Source: Arachnia propionica (GTDB lineage: Bacteria; Actinomycetota; Actinomycetes; Propionibacteriales; Propionibacteriaceae). From it: DNA of 64,000 nt. Both the position numbers and the translations under genes were made by a program. The stretch spans positions 2,480,001 to 2,544,000 of the forward strand of contig NZ_CP146373.1 of the NCBI RefSeq assembly GCF_037055325.1, in the 5' to 3' direction. Position 1 is the first letter of the stretch. Each line of letters starts with the position of its first letter. Positions 8,595 through 17,001 of this stretch are shown here, piece after piece. Under the pieces are notes generated by a model. That model saw only the letters and a list, made by a program, of their open reading frames with translations, did no database searches and was not told the DNA's origin.

Positions 8595-9167
8595 ATGAGG
8601 GTGAGATCCGTCCCCACCCGAACCCGGGCCAGGCTCCGGGAGGCCGCCTTGGACCTGTTCCACCGACACGGCTACGCCCAAACCTCCGTCACGCAGATCG
8701 CGAGAGCCGCGGGGGTTTCCCACATGACCTTCTTCCGACACTTCCCCACCAAGGAGTCCGTGGTCGTCGGCGACCTGTTCGACCCCCTCATCGCGACCGC
8801 GGCCGCCGCCCAGCCCGAAGAACTCCCGCCCCTGGAACGCGCCGTGCGCGGATTGCTCGCCGCCCTCGACGACCCCGCCGCCGAGGCCGAGCTGGGCTCA
8901 CAGGAATTCCGGGAACGCATCGAGCTGATCGCCACCACCGACTCGCTACGGTCGGCAGCATGGGCCTCCGGGCAGGCCACCCGGGACGCGATCCGCGAAG
9001 CGTTGACGACGCAGGACACCAGGCCTCGCGAGGCCTGCGTGGCAGCGGGGGCCGTGATCGGTGCCGCGACGTCCTTACTCCTGGCCTGGGCGGATGAACC
9101 GGCGGACGAACCGGCGATCCAGGTCCTGCGGGAGGGTCTGAAGCTCCTGCTGGGAGAGACGCGGTGA
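8595..9167 (+). CDS. TetR/AcrR-family transcriptional regulator
   Basis: A 190-residue regulator with an N-terminal TetR HTH (residues 8-54): TRARLREAALDLFHRHGYAQTSVTQIARAAGVSHMTFFRHFPTKE in pieces, with the usual GVSxMTFFRHFP recognition helix. An all-helical ligand domain follows. No Shine-Dalgarno is visible before ATG 8595; two operator palindromes occupy that space, so leaderless translation is likely. It overlaps the ABC ATPase gene by 4 nt, so it is the first gene of a three-gene operon and probably represses it in response to the exported or sensed compound. Confidence 0.92.
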   Translation: MRVRSVPTRTRARLREAALDLFHRHGYAQTSVTQIARAAGVSHMTFFRHFPTKESVVVGDLFDPLIATAAAAQPEELPPLERAVRGLLAALDDPAAEAELGSQEFRERIELIATTDSLRSAAWASGQATRDAIREALTTQDTRPREACVAAGAVIGAATSLLLAWADEPADEPAIQVLREGLKLLLGETR

Positions 9168-9901
9168 GTCCCGCGCTGGCACTCCGGGGCATCACCCGCG
9201 ACCTGCGAGGCCGACGGGTTCTCGACAACCTGGATCTGGTCATCAACCCCGGCGAGTGCCTGGCACTGGTGGGCCTGAACGGCGCCGGGAAGACGACCGC
9301 CCTGCGCATCGCCCTGGGCATGCTGCGGCCCGGATCCGGGAGCGCCGAGGTCCTGGGGCACGACGCCCGGACCTCCGGCGGTGAACCGTGGGGCGCGGTC
9401 GGGCACCTGCTGGAGCTCCCGTTCTCCTATCCCGAGCTGACGGCCCGGCAGAACATCCTCGCCTCCGTCGCACTGCACGGCCACGATCCCCGGCACGTCG
9501 CGGATCACATCACCGGACTCGCCGATCTTCTCGGACTGGGCGACTGGCTGGACGTCCCGGCACGTCGCCTGTCGCTGGGTACCCGGCAGAAGGTCGGGTT
9601 GGTGGCGGCCATGGCCCACCGACCCCGGTTGCTGGTCCTCGACGAACCGACGAACGCCCTCGACCCGCTGGCTACCGCCGGGCTGCGCGGGATCATCGCG
9701 GATCTGACCCGTGACGGCGTGGCCGTTCTGGTGACGAGCCACCACTTCGACGAGCTGGCGCGGATCGCACATCGCGTCGACGTGCTGCACGCCGGTCGCG
9801 TCATCGACTCCCTCACCCCCACGGGACCCGATCTGGAGGCCAGGTTCTTCCGGACCGTGCTGGCCGCCGAAGAGCACAAGGAGAAGGAGAGGAAACGATG
9901 A
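9164..9901 (+). CDS. ABC transporter ATP-binding protein (drug/peptide exporter type)
   Basis: A 245-residue ATPase starting at GTG 9164, which overlaps the TetR stop. It has Walker A LVGLNGAGKTT (about 33-43), a Q-loop region HLLELPFSYPELTARQN, signature RLSLGTRQKVGL in place of the canonical LSGGQ, Walker B LLVLDEPTNALDP, and the H-loop VLVTSHHFDEL. The LSxGxRQKxxL signature and lack of a fused membrane domain are typical of CcmA/DrrA-like exporters. It works with the permease encoded next, and the two overlap by 4 nt (ATGA). Confidence 0.92.
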   Translation: MSPALALRGITRDLRGRRVLDNLDLVINPGECLALVGLNGAGKTTALRIALGMLRPGSGSAEVLGHDARTSGGEPWGAVGHLLELPFSYPELTARQNILASVALHGHDPRHVADHITGLADLLGLGDWLDVPARRLSLGTRQKVGLVAAMAHRPRLLVLDEPTNALDPLATAGLRGIIADLTRDGVAVLVTSHHFDELARIAHRVDVLHAGRVIDSLTPTGPDLEARFFRTVLAAEEHKEKERKR

Positions 9902-10656
9902 TCCCCGGCCACGTGGTGGGCATCGAGGCCCGGAAACTCACACGGTCGGCCGTGACCCGGGTGGCGACGGCGACGGCACTGATCCTGGCGCCTGCCACCT
10001 CCGCGGGCGGATATGCGGCCGCGACGCTGGCCCCCGACACCCAGGTGGGCACGAAGGCGGCCGGGCTCATGACCACCGTAGGCTGGTCCGGTTTGACGGG
10101 GCTGGCGGCCATGGGAACCGGGGTCACCGTCCTGCTCGCCGCCGGGATCGTCGCGTCCTGGCTGGTGGGCCGGGAGTTCACCGATGGCACCGTGGTGGGT
10201 CTGTTCGCTCTCCCTGTCGGCCCGGGCGCGATCGCTCTGGCGAAACTGCTCGTCATCACCGCATGGTCCGCGGCGCTGGCCGTCGCATCCGGTGCACTGA
10301 CGGCCCTGGCGGGCATCTGCCTGGGCCTGCCCGTCACCGGGGCTGCGGGCTGCGCAGGAACCATCACCCTGATCGGTGTACTCCTCGGGGCTGGTGCGCT
10401 GCCCATGGCATGGTTCGCGACCCTCGGACGCGGCTACCTGGCGGGGATCGCGGCCGCCCTGGGGATCGTGATCGTCACCAACCTGGCCATCGGTCTCGGC
10501 ATCGGGGATCTCATCCCGTGGGCGACTCCCGTCCTGTGGGCCACCTCGGGCGGCAACACACCGCCCCTCGCCCTACTGCTCCCACTGGCGGCGGGCTTTG
10601 CAGGAACCATCCTCACGACGCGGTCCTGGGGTCGACTGGAGCTGGGAAATCGCTGA
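9898..10656 (+). CDS. ABC-2-like transporter permease
   Basis: A 252-residue membrane protein with about six hydrophobic segments (residues about 20-45, 55-80, 105-130, 135-165, 170-200, 225-245). The motif VGREFTDGTVVGLFALPVGPGAIALAKL is typical of ABC-2 permeases that pair with DrrA/BcrA-like ATPases. It is the last gene of the TetR-ATPase-permease operon. The substrate is not evident from sequence; antibiotic or lipid-like molecules are usual for the family. Confidence 0.85.
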   Translation: MIPGHVVGIEARKLTRSAVTRVATATALILAPATSAGGYAAATLAPDTQVGTKAAGLMTTVGWSGLTGLAAMGTGVTVLLAAGIVASWLVGREFTDGTVVGLFALPVGPGAIALAKLLVITAWSAALAVASGALTALAGICLGLPVTGAAGCAGTITLIGVLLGAGALPMAWFATLGRGYLAGIAAALGIVIVTNLAIGLGIGDLIPWATPVLWATSGGNTPPLALLLPLAAGFAGTILTTRSWGRLELGNR

Positions 10657-10679
10657 CAATCCCGCGGCAGAAGAAAAGG

Positions 10680-10764
10680 CCCCTCGCGCACCCGGAAGAG
10701 CTCACTTACCCTTGCTGCCTTCCGACCCTGGGGGAATTGGGCGAGATACCGCCGCACGAGGAAC
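10680..10764 (-). ncRNA. ffs: Signal recognition particle RNA, small bacterial (4.5S) type
   Basis: The minus strand carries the universally conserved SRP apical loop GGTCGGAAGGCAGCA (10713-10727). The ends pair: CCTCGTGC (10754-10761) with GCGCGAGG (10682-10689), with internal pairing in between, giving one long hairpin of about 85 nt. A T-rich stretch (CCTTTTCTTC) follows at 10670-10679. The RNA binds Ffh and targets membrane proteins. In many actinobacteria ffs lies directly upstream of dnaX. Here the TetR-ABC operon has come between them. Confidence 0.9.
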
Positions 10765-10821
10765 CGAACATGAGTGTACATGAGACAGAACCTTGGCGAC
10801 GACCTCACGGACGCGCCCCAC

Positions 10822-10854
10822 CGTTTCGCGCCGACCGAGCCGGTACGCGAAACG
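10822..10854. repeat. 9-bp inverted repeat upstream of the antiporter
   Basis: CGTTTCGCG (10822-10830) and CGCGAAACG (10846-10854) are exact inverted copies 15 nt apart, about 100 bp upstream of the antiporter start and within the ffs upstream region. Either an operator or a hairpin in the leader; no other support. Confidence 0.35.
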
Positions 10855-10951
10855 CACCTCGACCGACGCGACCGGGGTGATCTCGGGTCGATCAGTTCCG
10901 AGGGCAGCACACCCTCTAAGCTCCTATCGTCGCCGTTTGAGGGGTTCTGCC

Positions 10952-12295
10952 ATGAATGCCGTTGTCGCCGCCGTTCTCGTGATGCTGATTCTCGCCACCT
11001 TCCGAGTACACGTCGTGCTGTCGCTGTTCCTGGGAGCGCTAGTGGGTGGCCTGCTCTCCGGGATCGGCCTGGAGGCGACGATGGTCGCCTTCCAGGAAGG
11101 CCTGGCCGGTGGTGCACGCATCGCCCTGTCCTACGCGCTGCTCGGGGCCTTCGCCATGGCCGTCGCCCACTCCGGATTGACGCAGCTGCTCGCCGATTCC
11201 CTCATCCGCCGACTCGACGGCCAAACCTCCGGGCAGAAAACCGCCTTCTGGGTGAAGTGGGGCATGCTCGCGGGTATCGCCGCAATGGCCGTGATGAGCC
11301 AGAACCTGATCCCCGTGCACATCGCGTTCATTCCGCTGCTGATCCCGCCGCTGCTGGCGATCATGACCCAGCTGCGACTCGACCGTCGCGCCGTGGCCTG
11401 CAGCATCACCTTCGGTCTGGTCACCACCTACATGTACCTGCCACTCGGATTCGGGAAGATCTTCCTGGAGGACATCCTGCTGGGCAACATCGCAAAGGCT
11501 GGGCTCAACGTCGAGGGCGTCAACGTGATGGTGGCGATGGGCATTCCCGCGCTGGGCATGATCACGGGCCTGCTGATCGCGATCCTGGTGACCTACCGCA
11601 AACCCCGCGACTACGACCCCGACGCGAAGGTCGACATCGCCGCCCCCGCGAAGGTGAGCACACCGAAGGTGATCGTCGCCGTGGTCGCGATTGGTGCTAG
11701 CTTCGTCATCCAGTCCTGGCTGACGATCACCGATTCCAAGGCCGACCCGCTCCTCGTCGGCGCCCTGGTGGGCCTGTTCGTTTTCATCGCGACGGGCGTG
11801 GTGCGACGCTTGGAGGCCGATGAGGTGTTCACCTCCGGGATGCGCATGATGGCGTTGATCGGTTTCATCATGATCACCGCGCAGGGTTTCGCATCTGTGA
11901 TGAAGGCCTCCGGACAAGTCGAACCCCTCGTCCAGGCCACCGCCGGGCTGTTCGGCGACAACAAGGCGATGGCGGCCTTCGCGATGCTCCTGGTCGGCCT
12001 GCTCGTGACCATGGGCATCGGGTCGTCGTTCTCCACCCTGCCGATCATCACCGCGATTTACGTCCCGCTGTGCATGGCGCTGGGTTTCTCGCCCCTGGCC
12101 ACCGTCTCCATCATCGGCACGGCGGGCGCGCTGGGTGACGCGGGGTCCCCCGCCTCCGACTCGACCCTCGGCCCCACCGCGGGCCTGAACGCCGACGGCC
12201 AGCACGACCACATGCGCGACACCGTCATCCCCACCTTCCTGCACTTCAACCTGCCGCTGCTGGCCGCGGGCTGGGTGGCTGCCATGGTGCTCTGA
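10952..12295 (+). CDS. Na+/H+ antiporter family membrane protein
   Basis: A 447-residue polytopic protein (about 11-12 TM helices) that begins directly with a helix, AVVAAVLVMLILATFRVHVVLSLFLGALVGGLLSG in pieces. It has MSQNLIPVHIAFIPLLIPPLL in the middle and DAGSPASDSTLGPTAGLN near the end, which is characteristic of the Na_H_antiport (YuiF/NhaC-like) family in the ion-transporter superfamily. The start is ATG 10952, with GAGGGG 8 nt upstream; the frame is open further but without similarity. It likely exchanges cytoplasmic cation or organic anion against protons. It is monocistronic and followed by tRNA-Ser. Confidence 0.85.
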   Translation: MNAVVAAVLVMLILATFRVHVVLSLFLGALVGGLLSGIGLEATMVAFQEGLAGGARIALSYALLGAFAMAVAHSGLTQLLADSLIRRLDGQTSGQKTAFWVKWGMLAGIAAMAVMSQNLIPVHIAFIPLLIPPLLAIMTQLRLDRRAVACSITFGLVTTYMYLPLGFGKIFLEDILLGNIAKAGLNVEGVNVMVAMGIPALGMITGLLIAILVTYRKPRDYDPDAKVDIAAPAKVSTPKVIVAVVAIGASFVIQSWLTITDSKADPLLVGALVGLFVFIATGVVRRLEADEVFTSGMRMMALIGFIMITAQGFASVMKASGQVEPLVQATAGLFGDNKAMAAFAMLLVGLLVTMGIGSSFSTLPIITAIYVPLCMALGFSPLATVSIIGTAGALGDAGSPASDSTLGPTAGLNADGQHDHMRDTVIPTFLHFNLPLLAAGWVAAMVL

Positions 12296-12385
12296 GAGGA
12301 TTCGCATCCGGCGGCACCACGCCCCGGCAGGCCTGCGTCGCAAGATCTCGGATGACCCGGTTCCTACCGCCGAAACCAGCCGAGT

Positions 12386-12414
12386 TTGCCCAGTCCCGGG
12401 TCCTCGGGTAGGGT
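12386..12414 (+). promoter_or_regulatory. Sigma70-type promoter of tRNA-Ser
   Basis: TTGCCC (12386-12391) and TAGGGT (12409-12414) are separated by 17 bp. The tRNA 5' end lies 8 bp downstream of the -10 hexamer, which is the usual arrangement for stable RNA genes. Confidence 0.6.
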
Positions 12415-12421
12415 TCCCCGC

Positions 12422-12509
12422 GGAGGATTCGCCTAGAGGCCTATGGCGCTCGCTTGGAAAGCGGGTTGGGTTCACGCCCTCACGAGTTCGAATCTCGTAT
12501 CCTCCGCCA
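12422..12509 (+). tRNA. tRNA-Ser (anticodon GGA), target of the integrative element
   Basis: An 88-nt class II tRNA. The acceptor strands GGAGGAT (12422-12428) and ATCCTCC (12499-12505) are followed by discriminator G and encoded CCA (12507-12509). The anticodon stem-loop CGCTTGGAAAGCG gives GGA, there is a long variable arm typical of serine tRNAs, and the T-loop is GTTCGAATC. The gene stays functional because the element reconstitutes the 3' half at attL. Confidence 0.95.
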
Positions 12510-12512
12510 CAA
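12469..12512 (+). repeat. attL (44-bp direct repeat, within tRNA-Ser)
   Basis: Identical to 22336-22379 over 44 bp and spanning the variable arm, T-arm and acceptor 3' strand of tRNA-Ser plus three bases beyond the CCA. The flanking bases differ at both ends (G versus A before, A versus G after), which fixes the repeat limits. Confidence 0.95.
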
Positions 12513-12571
12513 AGAGTAAGAGCGGCTTTGACTAGGGGGTTTACCTCTGGTCAGGGTCGTTTTTGCACATT

Positions 12572-12594
12572 TTAGCCCCCCTTGTTAACCCCCC
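12572..12594 (+). repeat. C-tract repeat near attL, probable integrase arm site
   Basis: A 23-bp sequence (TTAG, six C, TTGTTAA, six C) lies 59 bp inside attL and matches 22263-22285 near attR at 22 of 23 positions in the same orientation. An imperfect inverted copy may lie at 12530-12545. Paired repeats inside att sites are typical of tyrosine-integrase arm-binding sites. Confidence 0.6.
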
Positions 12595-12660
12595 ATTGGT
12601 CCGGCAGACGATGGAGGTCCAGGTTTTGGGGGGTGAAACCTGCCTCCAGAGACTTGGGCA

Positions 12661-14325
12661 TCAGCGGCCCTGTGTGCGACGCAGAGCCGCCATCAGAGCT
12701 GCCGCCTGGGATTCCTCGGGAGAGCGCCTCTCGGGGACTTCAGCGGCCTCTTGAAGGCTCGCTTCCTTGGTCAGAGCGGAACCGACAGCGGGCGCGGAGA
12801 ATTGAGGAGCTGGAGCAGCTTGGTGAGCAGAGCCAGTGCCAGGGTGGCGTTGAATCAGCTCGGAGATGTCTCTGTCTGTCAGATGTGCGAAGCGCACCTT
12901 CACAGGCTCACCGTCCGCCCCCAAGGTGAACCCAATGCCTGCGGTGCGGTAGCCATTAGCTATGTTTGCTGGAGCAATCGTAGTTGAGTTGAAACCCCTC
13001 TTGGCTGCATCTGGCCCCAGGAACAGGTCGTTGTAGTAGGAAGAAGGCTGCCTGAGAACCACGGGATTGCCGATGTTTGGCCGCATCCATCCCAAGACAG
13101 CCTTGTCTGCGTTCTGGGTGGCTCCTACGATGAGGATGTTGAGAGACCGCCCCATCGCCATGATTTTTGTGAGTTGATTCAGGGTGGCAGTCTCACGATT
13201 GGTCTGCAAGTCTCCAATCAGGCTAAGCATCTCGTCAATGACCAGGAAGACCATGGGATGGGTCTTCGAGGGGGTCATGCTCCGTCCCAGCTCCCCTTTG
13301 GAGAGGTCGATGGGGTTGGCCTTGGAGCGCTTGTCGAGGATGCCTGCAACGTGCCCGATGAGCTGCACGGCATCTTCCATCGAGTACACCACTTCTTTAA
13401 ACAGCCATGAGTCTTCATAAGGCCTAAGCTCAGACCGTTTTGGGTCAATCCCGTAGAACTCTGAAATTCCCTGCTCCACAAACTCTGCTTGTTGGAAGAT
13501 TAGGCAGTTCAGCGGCGAGGATTTCCCGCTTCCTGTGGTACCCAGAACCAAGGTGTGATGGGTAGGTAGGCTGAAAGGCTCCCCACACTCTTCCAGCGCC
13601 ATGGGTAGAGATAACGGATTCTTTGGAGGATTAGCCCTGAGGAAGTCAACCCCGATTTTGGTCTGCATCAAGGTGTCGATAGGTGCCGTTCGGTGAGCCG
13701 CATAAGCTACTCCTCGACCCCCTCGGTGACCCGGAATAGGGTTGAGTTCCACCAGGTCCAGCTGAGATGATATCTTCCCTTCGATGCGGGCTACTTCCTC
13801 AGCCCCGTGTCCATGCAGGTCAATCGAAATCTGGAAGTGCTGCGAATCATCTCCGCCTCCATATCGGGGCTCCAGCGGCACCACTGTGATGCAGCGGGCC
13901 ACCTCTCGAACCTGTGCATGAGCATCTAATTTCTTTCCCCTGGCCGCGCCGCGATTGGCCTTGATGCTGGCCTTGACCGCGCGGGGATAAGGACTGAGCC
14001 AGGCTGCCCCGAAGCTCATGACGCCCTTCGCCTTCTCTTCTTCCGTCAGCTCCTTCAGGAAGTTGCTGGCCGGGGCGAACAGCTCCCGAAGGCCCGAGTT
14101 GGCCAGAAGCATGCTCTGGGCTTTGAAGAGAGGTCTGCTCTGCATGGCAAACCAAGTCCCGGGATTGATGGTCCTGCGTCCCGCAAAGTTCCTCCAGCGG
14201 GCGGCCGCCTTGATGACCAGAGGCACCAAGATACGGATGGCAAGGATGGCCCCGGTAAGTGAGATGCCGATGGCCCAGAGGCTCGCGCCAATGTAAGCGT
14301 CGTAGAGCGAGTAGAGCTTATCCAT
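12661..14325 (-). CDS. FtsK/SpoIIIE-like DNA translocase of the element
   Basis: A 554-residue protein with one or two TM helices at the N-terminus (about 14-40), a linker domain, and an FtsK-type P-loop ATPase. Walker A is LGTTGSGKSS (about 261-270), Walker B is MVFLVIDEM (358-366), a Q/sensor region is ILIVGATQNADKAVLG, and RQPSSYYNDLFLG resembles the arginine-finger segment. In actinomycete elements such TraB/TraSA-like pumps alone transfer double-stranded DNA between mycelia or cells. GGAGGAAC precedes ATG 14325. It is 30 bp downstream of the winged-helix gene and shares the same leader bases (CCTCCAATCTG read on the + strand), so the two are likely one operon. The Pro/Ala-rich C-terminal tail has no known domain. 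Confidence 0.85.
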   Translation of the reverse strand: MDKLYSLYDAYIGASLWAIGISLTGAILAIRILVPLVIKAAARWRNFAGRRTINPGTWFAMQSRPLFKAQSMLLANSGLRELFAPASNFLKELTEEEKAKGVMSFGAAWLSPYPRAVKASIKANRGAARGKKLDAHAQVREVARCITVVPLEPRYGGGDDSQHFQISIDLHGHGAEEVARIEGKISSQLDLVELNPIPGHRGGRGVAYAAHRTAPIDTLMQTKIGVDFLRANPPKNPLSLPMALEECGEPFSLPTHHTLVLGTTGSGKSSPLNCLIFQQAEFVEQGISEFYGIDPKRSELRPYEDSWLFKEVVYSMEDAVQLIGHVAGILDKRSKANPIDLSKGELGRSMTPSKTHPMVFLVIDEMLSLIGDLQTNRETATLNQLTKIMAMGRSLNILIVGATQNADKAVLGWMRPNIGNPVVLRQPSSYYNDLFLGPDAAKRGFNSTTIAPANIANGYRTAGIGFTLGADGEPVKVRFAHLTDRDISELIQRHPGTGSAHQAAPAPQFSAPAVGSALTKEASLQEAAEVPERRSPEESQAAALMAALRRTQGR

Positions 14326-14355
14326 TATGATGTTCCTCCAATCTGGTGCGGCTTG

Positions 14356-15474
14356 TCATGCGAGTTTGATGCGGCGATTGTCGCTGTAGGGGGTCCCATC
14401 CCGATGCTTCAGGGGCAAGATTAAAAGCTTCCCCGTGTTGATGAGGCCGAGATTTCCACTGATATCCACCTTCTTGAGTAGTGTGGGAATCTGGGTGCCG
14501 ATGGTGAAATAGATTGCCCTACCGTAGGTCAGCCCTTCCTTCAGTTCGGCAGCCAAGGTGGCCAAGATGGCTTCATACTCCTTCCAGTTCTTCTTGCTTA
14601 GCTCCACTTCAATTAAGAGATTTTGAGAGCGAACCCCGCCCGCTGGCGCTGGCACCCTTGCGGCCAAGTCAGGCTGGTGCACCGCCTTCCTGATGCTCCC
14701 CTCGCGCTGCTTGAAACCCAAGGTCCAAAGCATGGGCTCAGCATCCACAACATCCTCGTAGACCAAGGTCCCTTGGGCCACCTGCTCAAATCGCGCCTTC
14801 ATGGTGGCAGCGCGAAGGGGGCCGAATTCGCTCGGTTCACCCCTTTTCTTGGCCTCCCTCAGAGCTGATTTTACCGGCTCGAAGGCATTGCGCATTTCCT
14901 TTTCAGAAATGAGCGCATCCAGACTTAGGGGTGCAATCCCTAGCAGGTTCTTGAAGAAGCCAGCGGGGCTGTAGAGTTGGGCAGCCACTTGAGCAATAGC
15001 GGAAAGATGAGCTGCTCGGGTCTTGGCGACCCCCCGGAGCGTTTGCATGGCGCCAGTTTCGTACCCCTTGGAGCCCAGGGTTTCGATACCTTCGGTAGTG
15101 ATGGAGAAATAGTTCTCCTGGGCTGCGGGGTCTCTGTGCCAGGTGAGCATCCCCATGCGCCTCAGCTTCTTCAAAGTCGCTTCCACACCTCCAATTGCCC
15201 TAAGGACACCAGCCTCATAGAAGGGGTTGGCCTGGCGCACCTGGAGCATACTCATCGCTTCCAATGTGGCTCCAGGAAACTTGGCCAGGAAGGCCATGAG
15301 TTCTAGGTTTCCAGGGGAGATTTCTGGTTGGCGACGGTTCTTGGATATGATTCGTCTGCTATGTGCAGCTTCTTTTTCAGGTAATTTCAGTAGTGTTGAG
15401 ACCGGCTTTATCAAATCCATCTCTTCCGGAGAATCGTCTAGCAGTTCGGCCAATAAGTCGGTTGGTTCGAGCAT
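14356..15474 (-). CDS. Winged-helix replication-relaxation-like protein
   Basis: A 372-residue cytoplasmic protein. Residues about 60-150 read as a winged helix (LELMAFLAKFPGATLEAMSML, VEATLKKLRRMGMLTW, YFSITTEGIETLGS) like the Replic_Relax family found beside FtsK-like genes on actinobacterial plasmids and ICEs. The C-terminal half has an LIEVELSKKNWKEYEAIL segment followed by IYFTIGTQIPTLLKK, resembling the nuclease-like domain that family often carries. The start is ATG 15474, because an ideal GGAGG lies 6 nt upstream; ATG 15486 has none. The role is probably replication initiation or DNA relaxation for transfer. Assignment is by pattern only. Confidence 0.55.
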   Translation of the reverse strand: MLEPTDLLAELLDDSPEEMDLIKPVSTLLKLPEKEAAHSRRIISKNRRQPEISPGNLELMAFLAKFPGATLEAMSMLQVRQANPFYEAGVLRAIGGVEATLKKLRRMGMLTWHRDPAAQENYFSITTEGIETLGSKGYETGAMQTLRGVAKTRAAHLSAIAQVAAQLYSPAGFFKNLLGIAPLSLDALISEKEMRNAFEPVKSALREAKKRGEPSEFGPLRAATMKARFEQVAQGTLVYEDVVDAEPMLWTLGFKQREGSIRKAVHQPDLAARVPAPAGGVRSQNLLIEVELSKKNWKEYEAILATLAAELKEGLTYGRAIYFTIGTQIPTLLKKVDISGNLGLINTGKLLILPLKHRDGTPYSDNRRIKLA

Positions 15475-15897
15475 GATTGCCTCCAATCTGACACTGAGGG
15501 GTGTTCCCGTTTTCTATATCGCCACACTTTCCCCTATCCCCCTCCCTATCCTCTTCTAATTCCCGCCTACTCCTACCCCAGAACATTATTATGAGCTGTT
15601 TTGCCTCGTAGATAAGAGGGTTTTTTGGCGACGGAAAAGCGAAAGATGTTCTGCTTAGACAAAGTCTTCAGCAGAACCCACGTAATCCTTCCTTGGATTC
15701 CCTCCAATGGCCCAGCAGTTGGCCGCCAAGAATGACCCAAGTATGACGACAGCGCGTCCAGTGTCGATGGCCCTGTGGGCATTGCGTCTACGCCCGAGGT
15801 TTTCAGGTCTCCTCTCCCTGCCGCCTCACCCTCCCAACCCTCACCACGACTAGAGCCATTTAGATATTCATACCAATGCTTTCCCGCCAGGACGCAT

Positions 15898-15936
15898 TGA
15901 CCCCCAGAGGAATCGACTTCTCCGGGGGTCATTTTT
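15898..15936 (+). terminator. Rho-independent terminator-like hairpin
   Basis: TGACCCCC (15898-15905) pairs with GGGGGTCA (15924-15931) and is followed on the + strand by TTTTTATT. No + strand gene precedes it, so it may end an unannotated small transcript. Confidence 0.6.
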
Positions 15937-16002
15937 ATTGTTCAGATATTAGTAGCGACTCCGGCGGACGAGAGAATGTTGAAAGCAGCAAAGAATGAAT
16001 AG

Positions 16003-16032
16003 AGCGCCAGGGTCAACCCCCGGGCGCTTTTT
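16003..16032 (+). terminator. Rho-independent terminator-like hairpin
   Basis: AGCGCC (16003-16008) pairs with GGCGCT (16023-16028) and leads into TTTTT on the + strand. It is the second such structure within 100 bp with no + strand protein gene upstream. Confidence 0.55.
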
Positions 16033-16536
16033 GGGCGCCACCAGGTTTCGGGCCATCCGCGTGTTAGGGCCTTCGGGCAGATGGACGCTGGCAGTGGGGC
16101 ACAGATATCTCTGTCTCAGGCATTCCCAAGATTGACCAAGCGGTGAACCATGGCACCGTCTCGGACTAGACCATGATGGCAGGGTATAAAAGATGCTCAC
16201 TTCGGTGAGTGGGTCCTAATTCCCTACGGATGCCAAGCATGGCATTCAGGTCGAGGGATACCTGGACCCTTCCCTATGGGGCCGCACTTGACTTGGATGC
16301 GGACATATTTGGAACGCTAACCAGCACTTAGGGAAATCGCGGGTACCGGAGGCCCAGGGAATCTCTGGGGTGTCGTCAGGAGGGTGGGCGGCCATCCAAG
16401 TCCCTCACTTCAGGGTGGGGTCATAGATACCTCTATGTCTTCTTTCCTTCTGCACCCACGTCTCCCTAGTCTTGGTGTGCGCTCATCTACTCTCGTGCCG
16501 AATGAGTTCTATCGTGAGGGATAGAGCATATTGGAA

Positions 16537-17001
16537 TTAGGAGAACTTCCAGTTCTGCCTGCGCACGTAGTCAAGAAACGTTATTGTGGAGACATTGAAT
16601 TCGGCAGCCACGTTAGGAATCTTTTGGTTATGGTCAGCAGTTCCAGGGCCCTTCTTAGTCTCCTCGGTCACGATAGTCGCTCTTTCCGCCTTCGCGTGCG
16701 CAATGATAAATGGGTCTGCCTCATTTACCTGGCCTTGTACCCATCCGGGGTGCGCTGATGCAATCTCCGCGACTGTCATGAGCTCGACGTCAGTTACTGG
16801 GCAGACAAACCCGGGAAGATTCTTTGCCCAGGTGTGGAGTTCGTCGCCGCCTCGGTGCACCTCGCGAAGGATTGCCTCACATATACAGCTATTTCCTGCT
16901 GCGACCGCACCTTCCAGTCGGTCCCACATAGCTGGGAAGATGTCTCGTGGATAGCGTCGAACGAGGCCGACAAGGATGTTTGTATCCAGGGTGAATTTCA
17001 C
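16537..17001 (-). CDS. DUF4411 family PIN-like protein (probable toxin)
   Basis: A 154-residue protein matching the DUF4411 PIN-like family: MKFTLDTNILVGLVRRYP at the N-terminus (acidic D6), FPAMWDRLEGAV, EVHRGGDELHTWAK, NEADPFIIAHAKAERATIVTEE (second acidic cluster), KIPNVAAEFNV and a C-terminal NWKFS. PIN domains are metal-dependent RNases. DUF4411 genes typically follow an Xre/ImmA-IrrE gene, exactly as here, with a 4-nt ATGA overlap. The pair therefore reads as a type II toxin-antitoxin-like module that could stabilise the element. Activity is inferred from family only. Confidence 0.8.
   Translation of the reverse strand: MKFTLDTNILVGLVRRYPRDIFPAMWDRLEGAVAAGNSCICEAILREVHRGGDELHTWAKNLPGFVCPVTDVELMTVAEIASAHPGWVQGQVNEADPFIIAHAKAERATIVTEETKKGPGTADHNQKIPNVAAEFNVSTITFLDYVRRQNWKFS

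Larger units (their letters stand above)
15475..16536. other. Gene-free, hairpin-rich kilobase of the element
   Basis: No ORF here has a ribosome-binding site plus recognisable protein. The 119- and 83-codon minus-strand frames at 15573-15932 and 15949-16200 look fortuitous, and the first starts inside a hairpin. Visible structures are terminator-like hairpins at 15898-15936 and 16003-16032, a cUUCGg tetraloop hairpin (CTCACTTCGGTGAG, 16196-16209) and ATGCCA...TGGCAT (16229-16244). The region is a reasonable candidate for the transfer or replication origin, or for small RNAs. Confidence 0.5.

Noticed and set aside
11039-12475. 478-codon minus-strand ORF running into tRNA-Ser
   Set aside because: Opposite the antiporter gene; extreme Gly/Asp/His/Arg bias and it runs through the tRNA.
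15573-15932. 119-codon minus-strand ORF in the element
   Set aside because: Starts inside a terminator-like hairpin and has no ribosome-binding site. A DALSSYLGHSW segment recalls integrase C-termini but nothing else supports it.
15949-16200. 83-codon minus-strand ORF
   Set aside because: Unusual Cys/Ser/Arg-rich composition, no start signal, overlaps hairpins.
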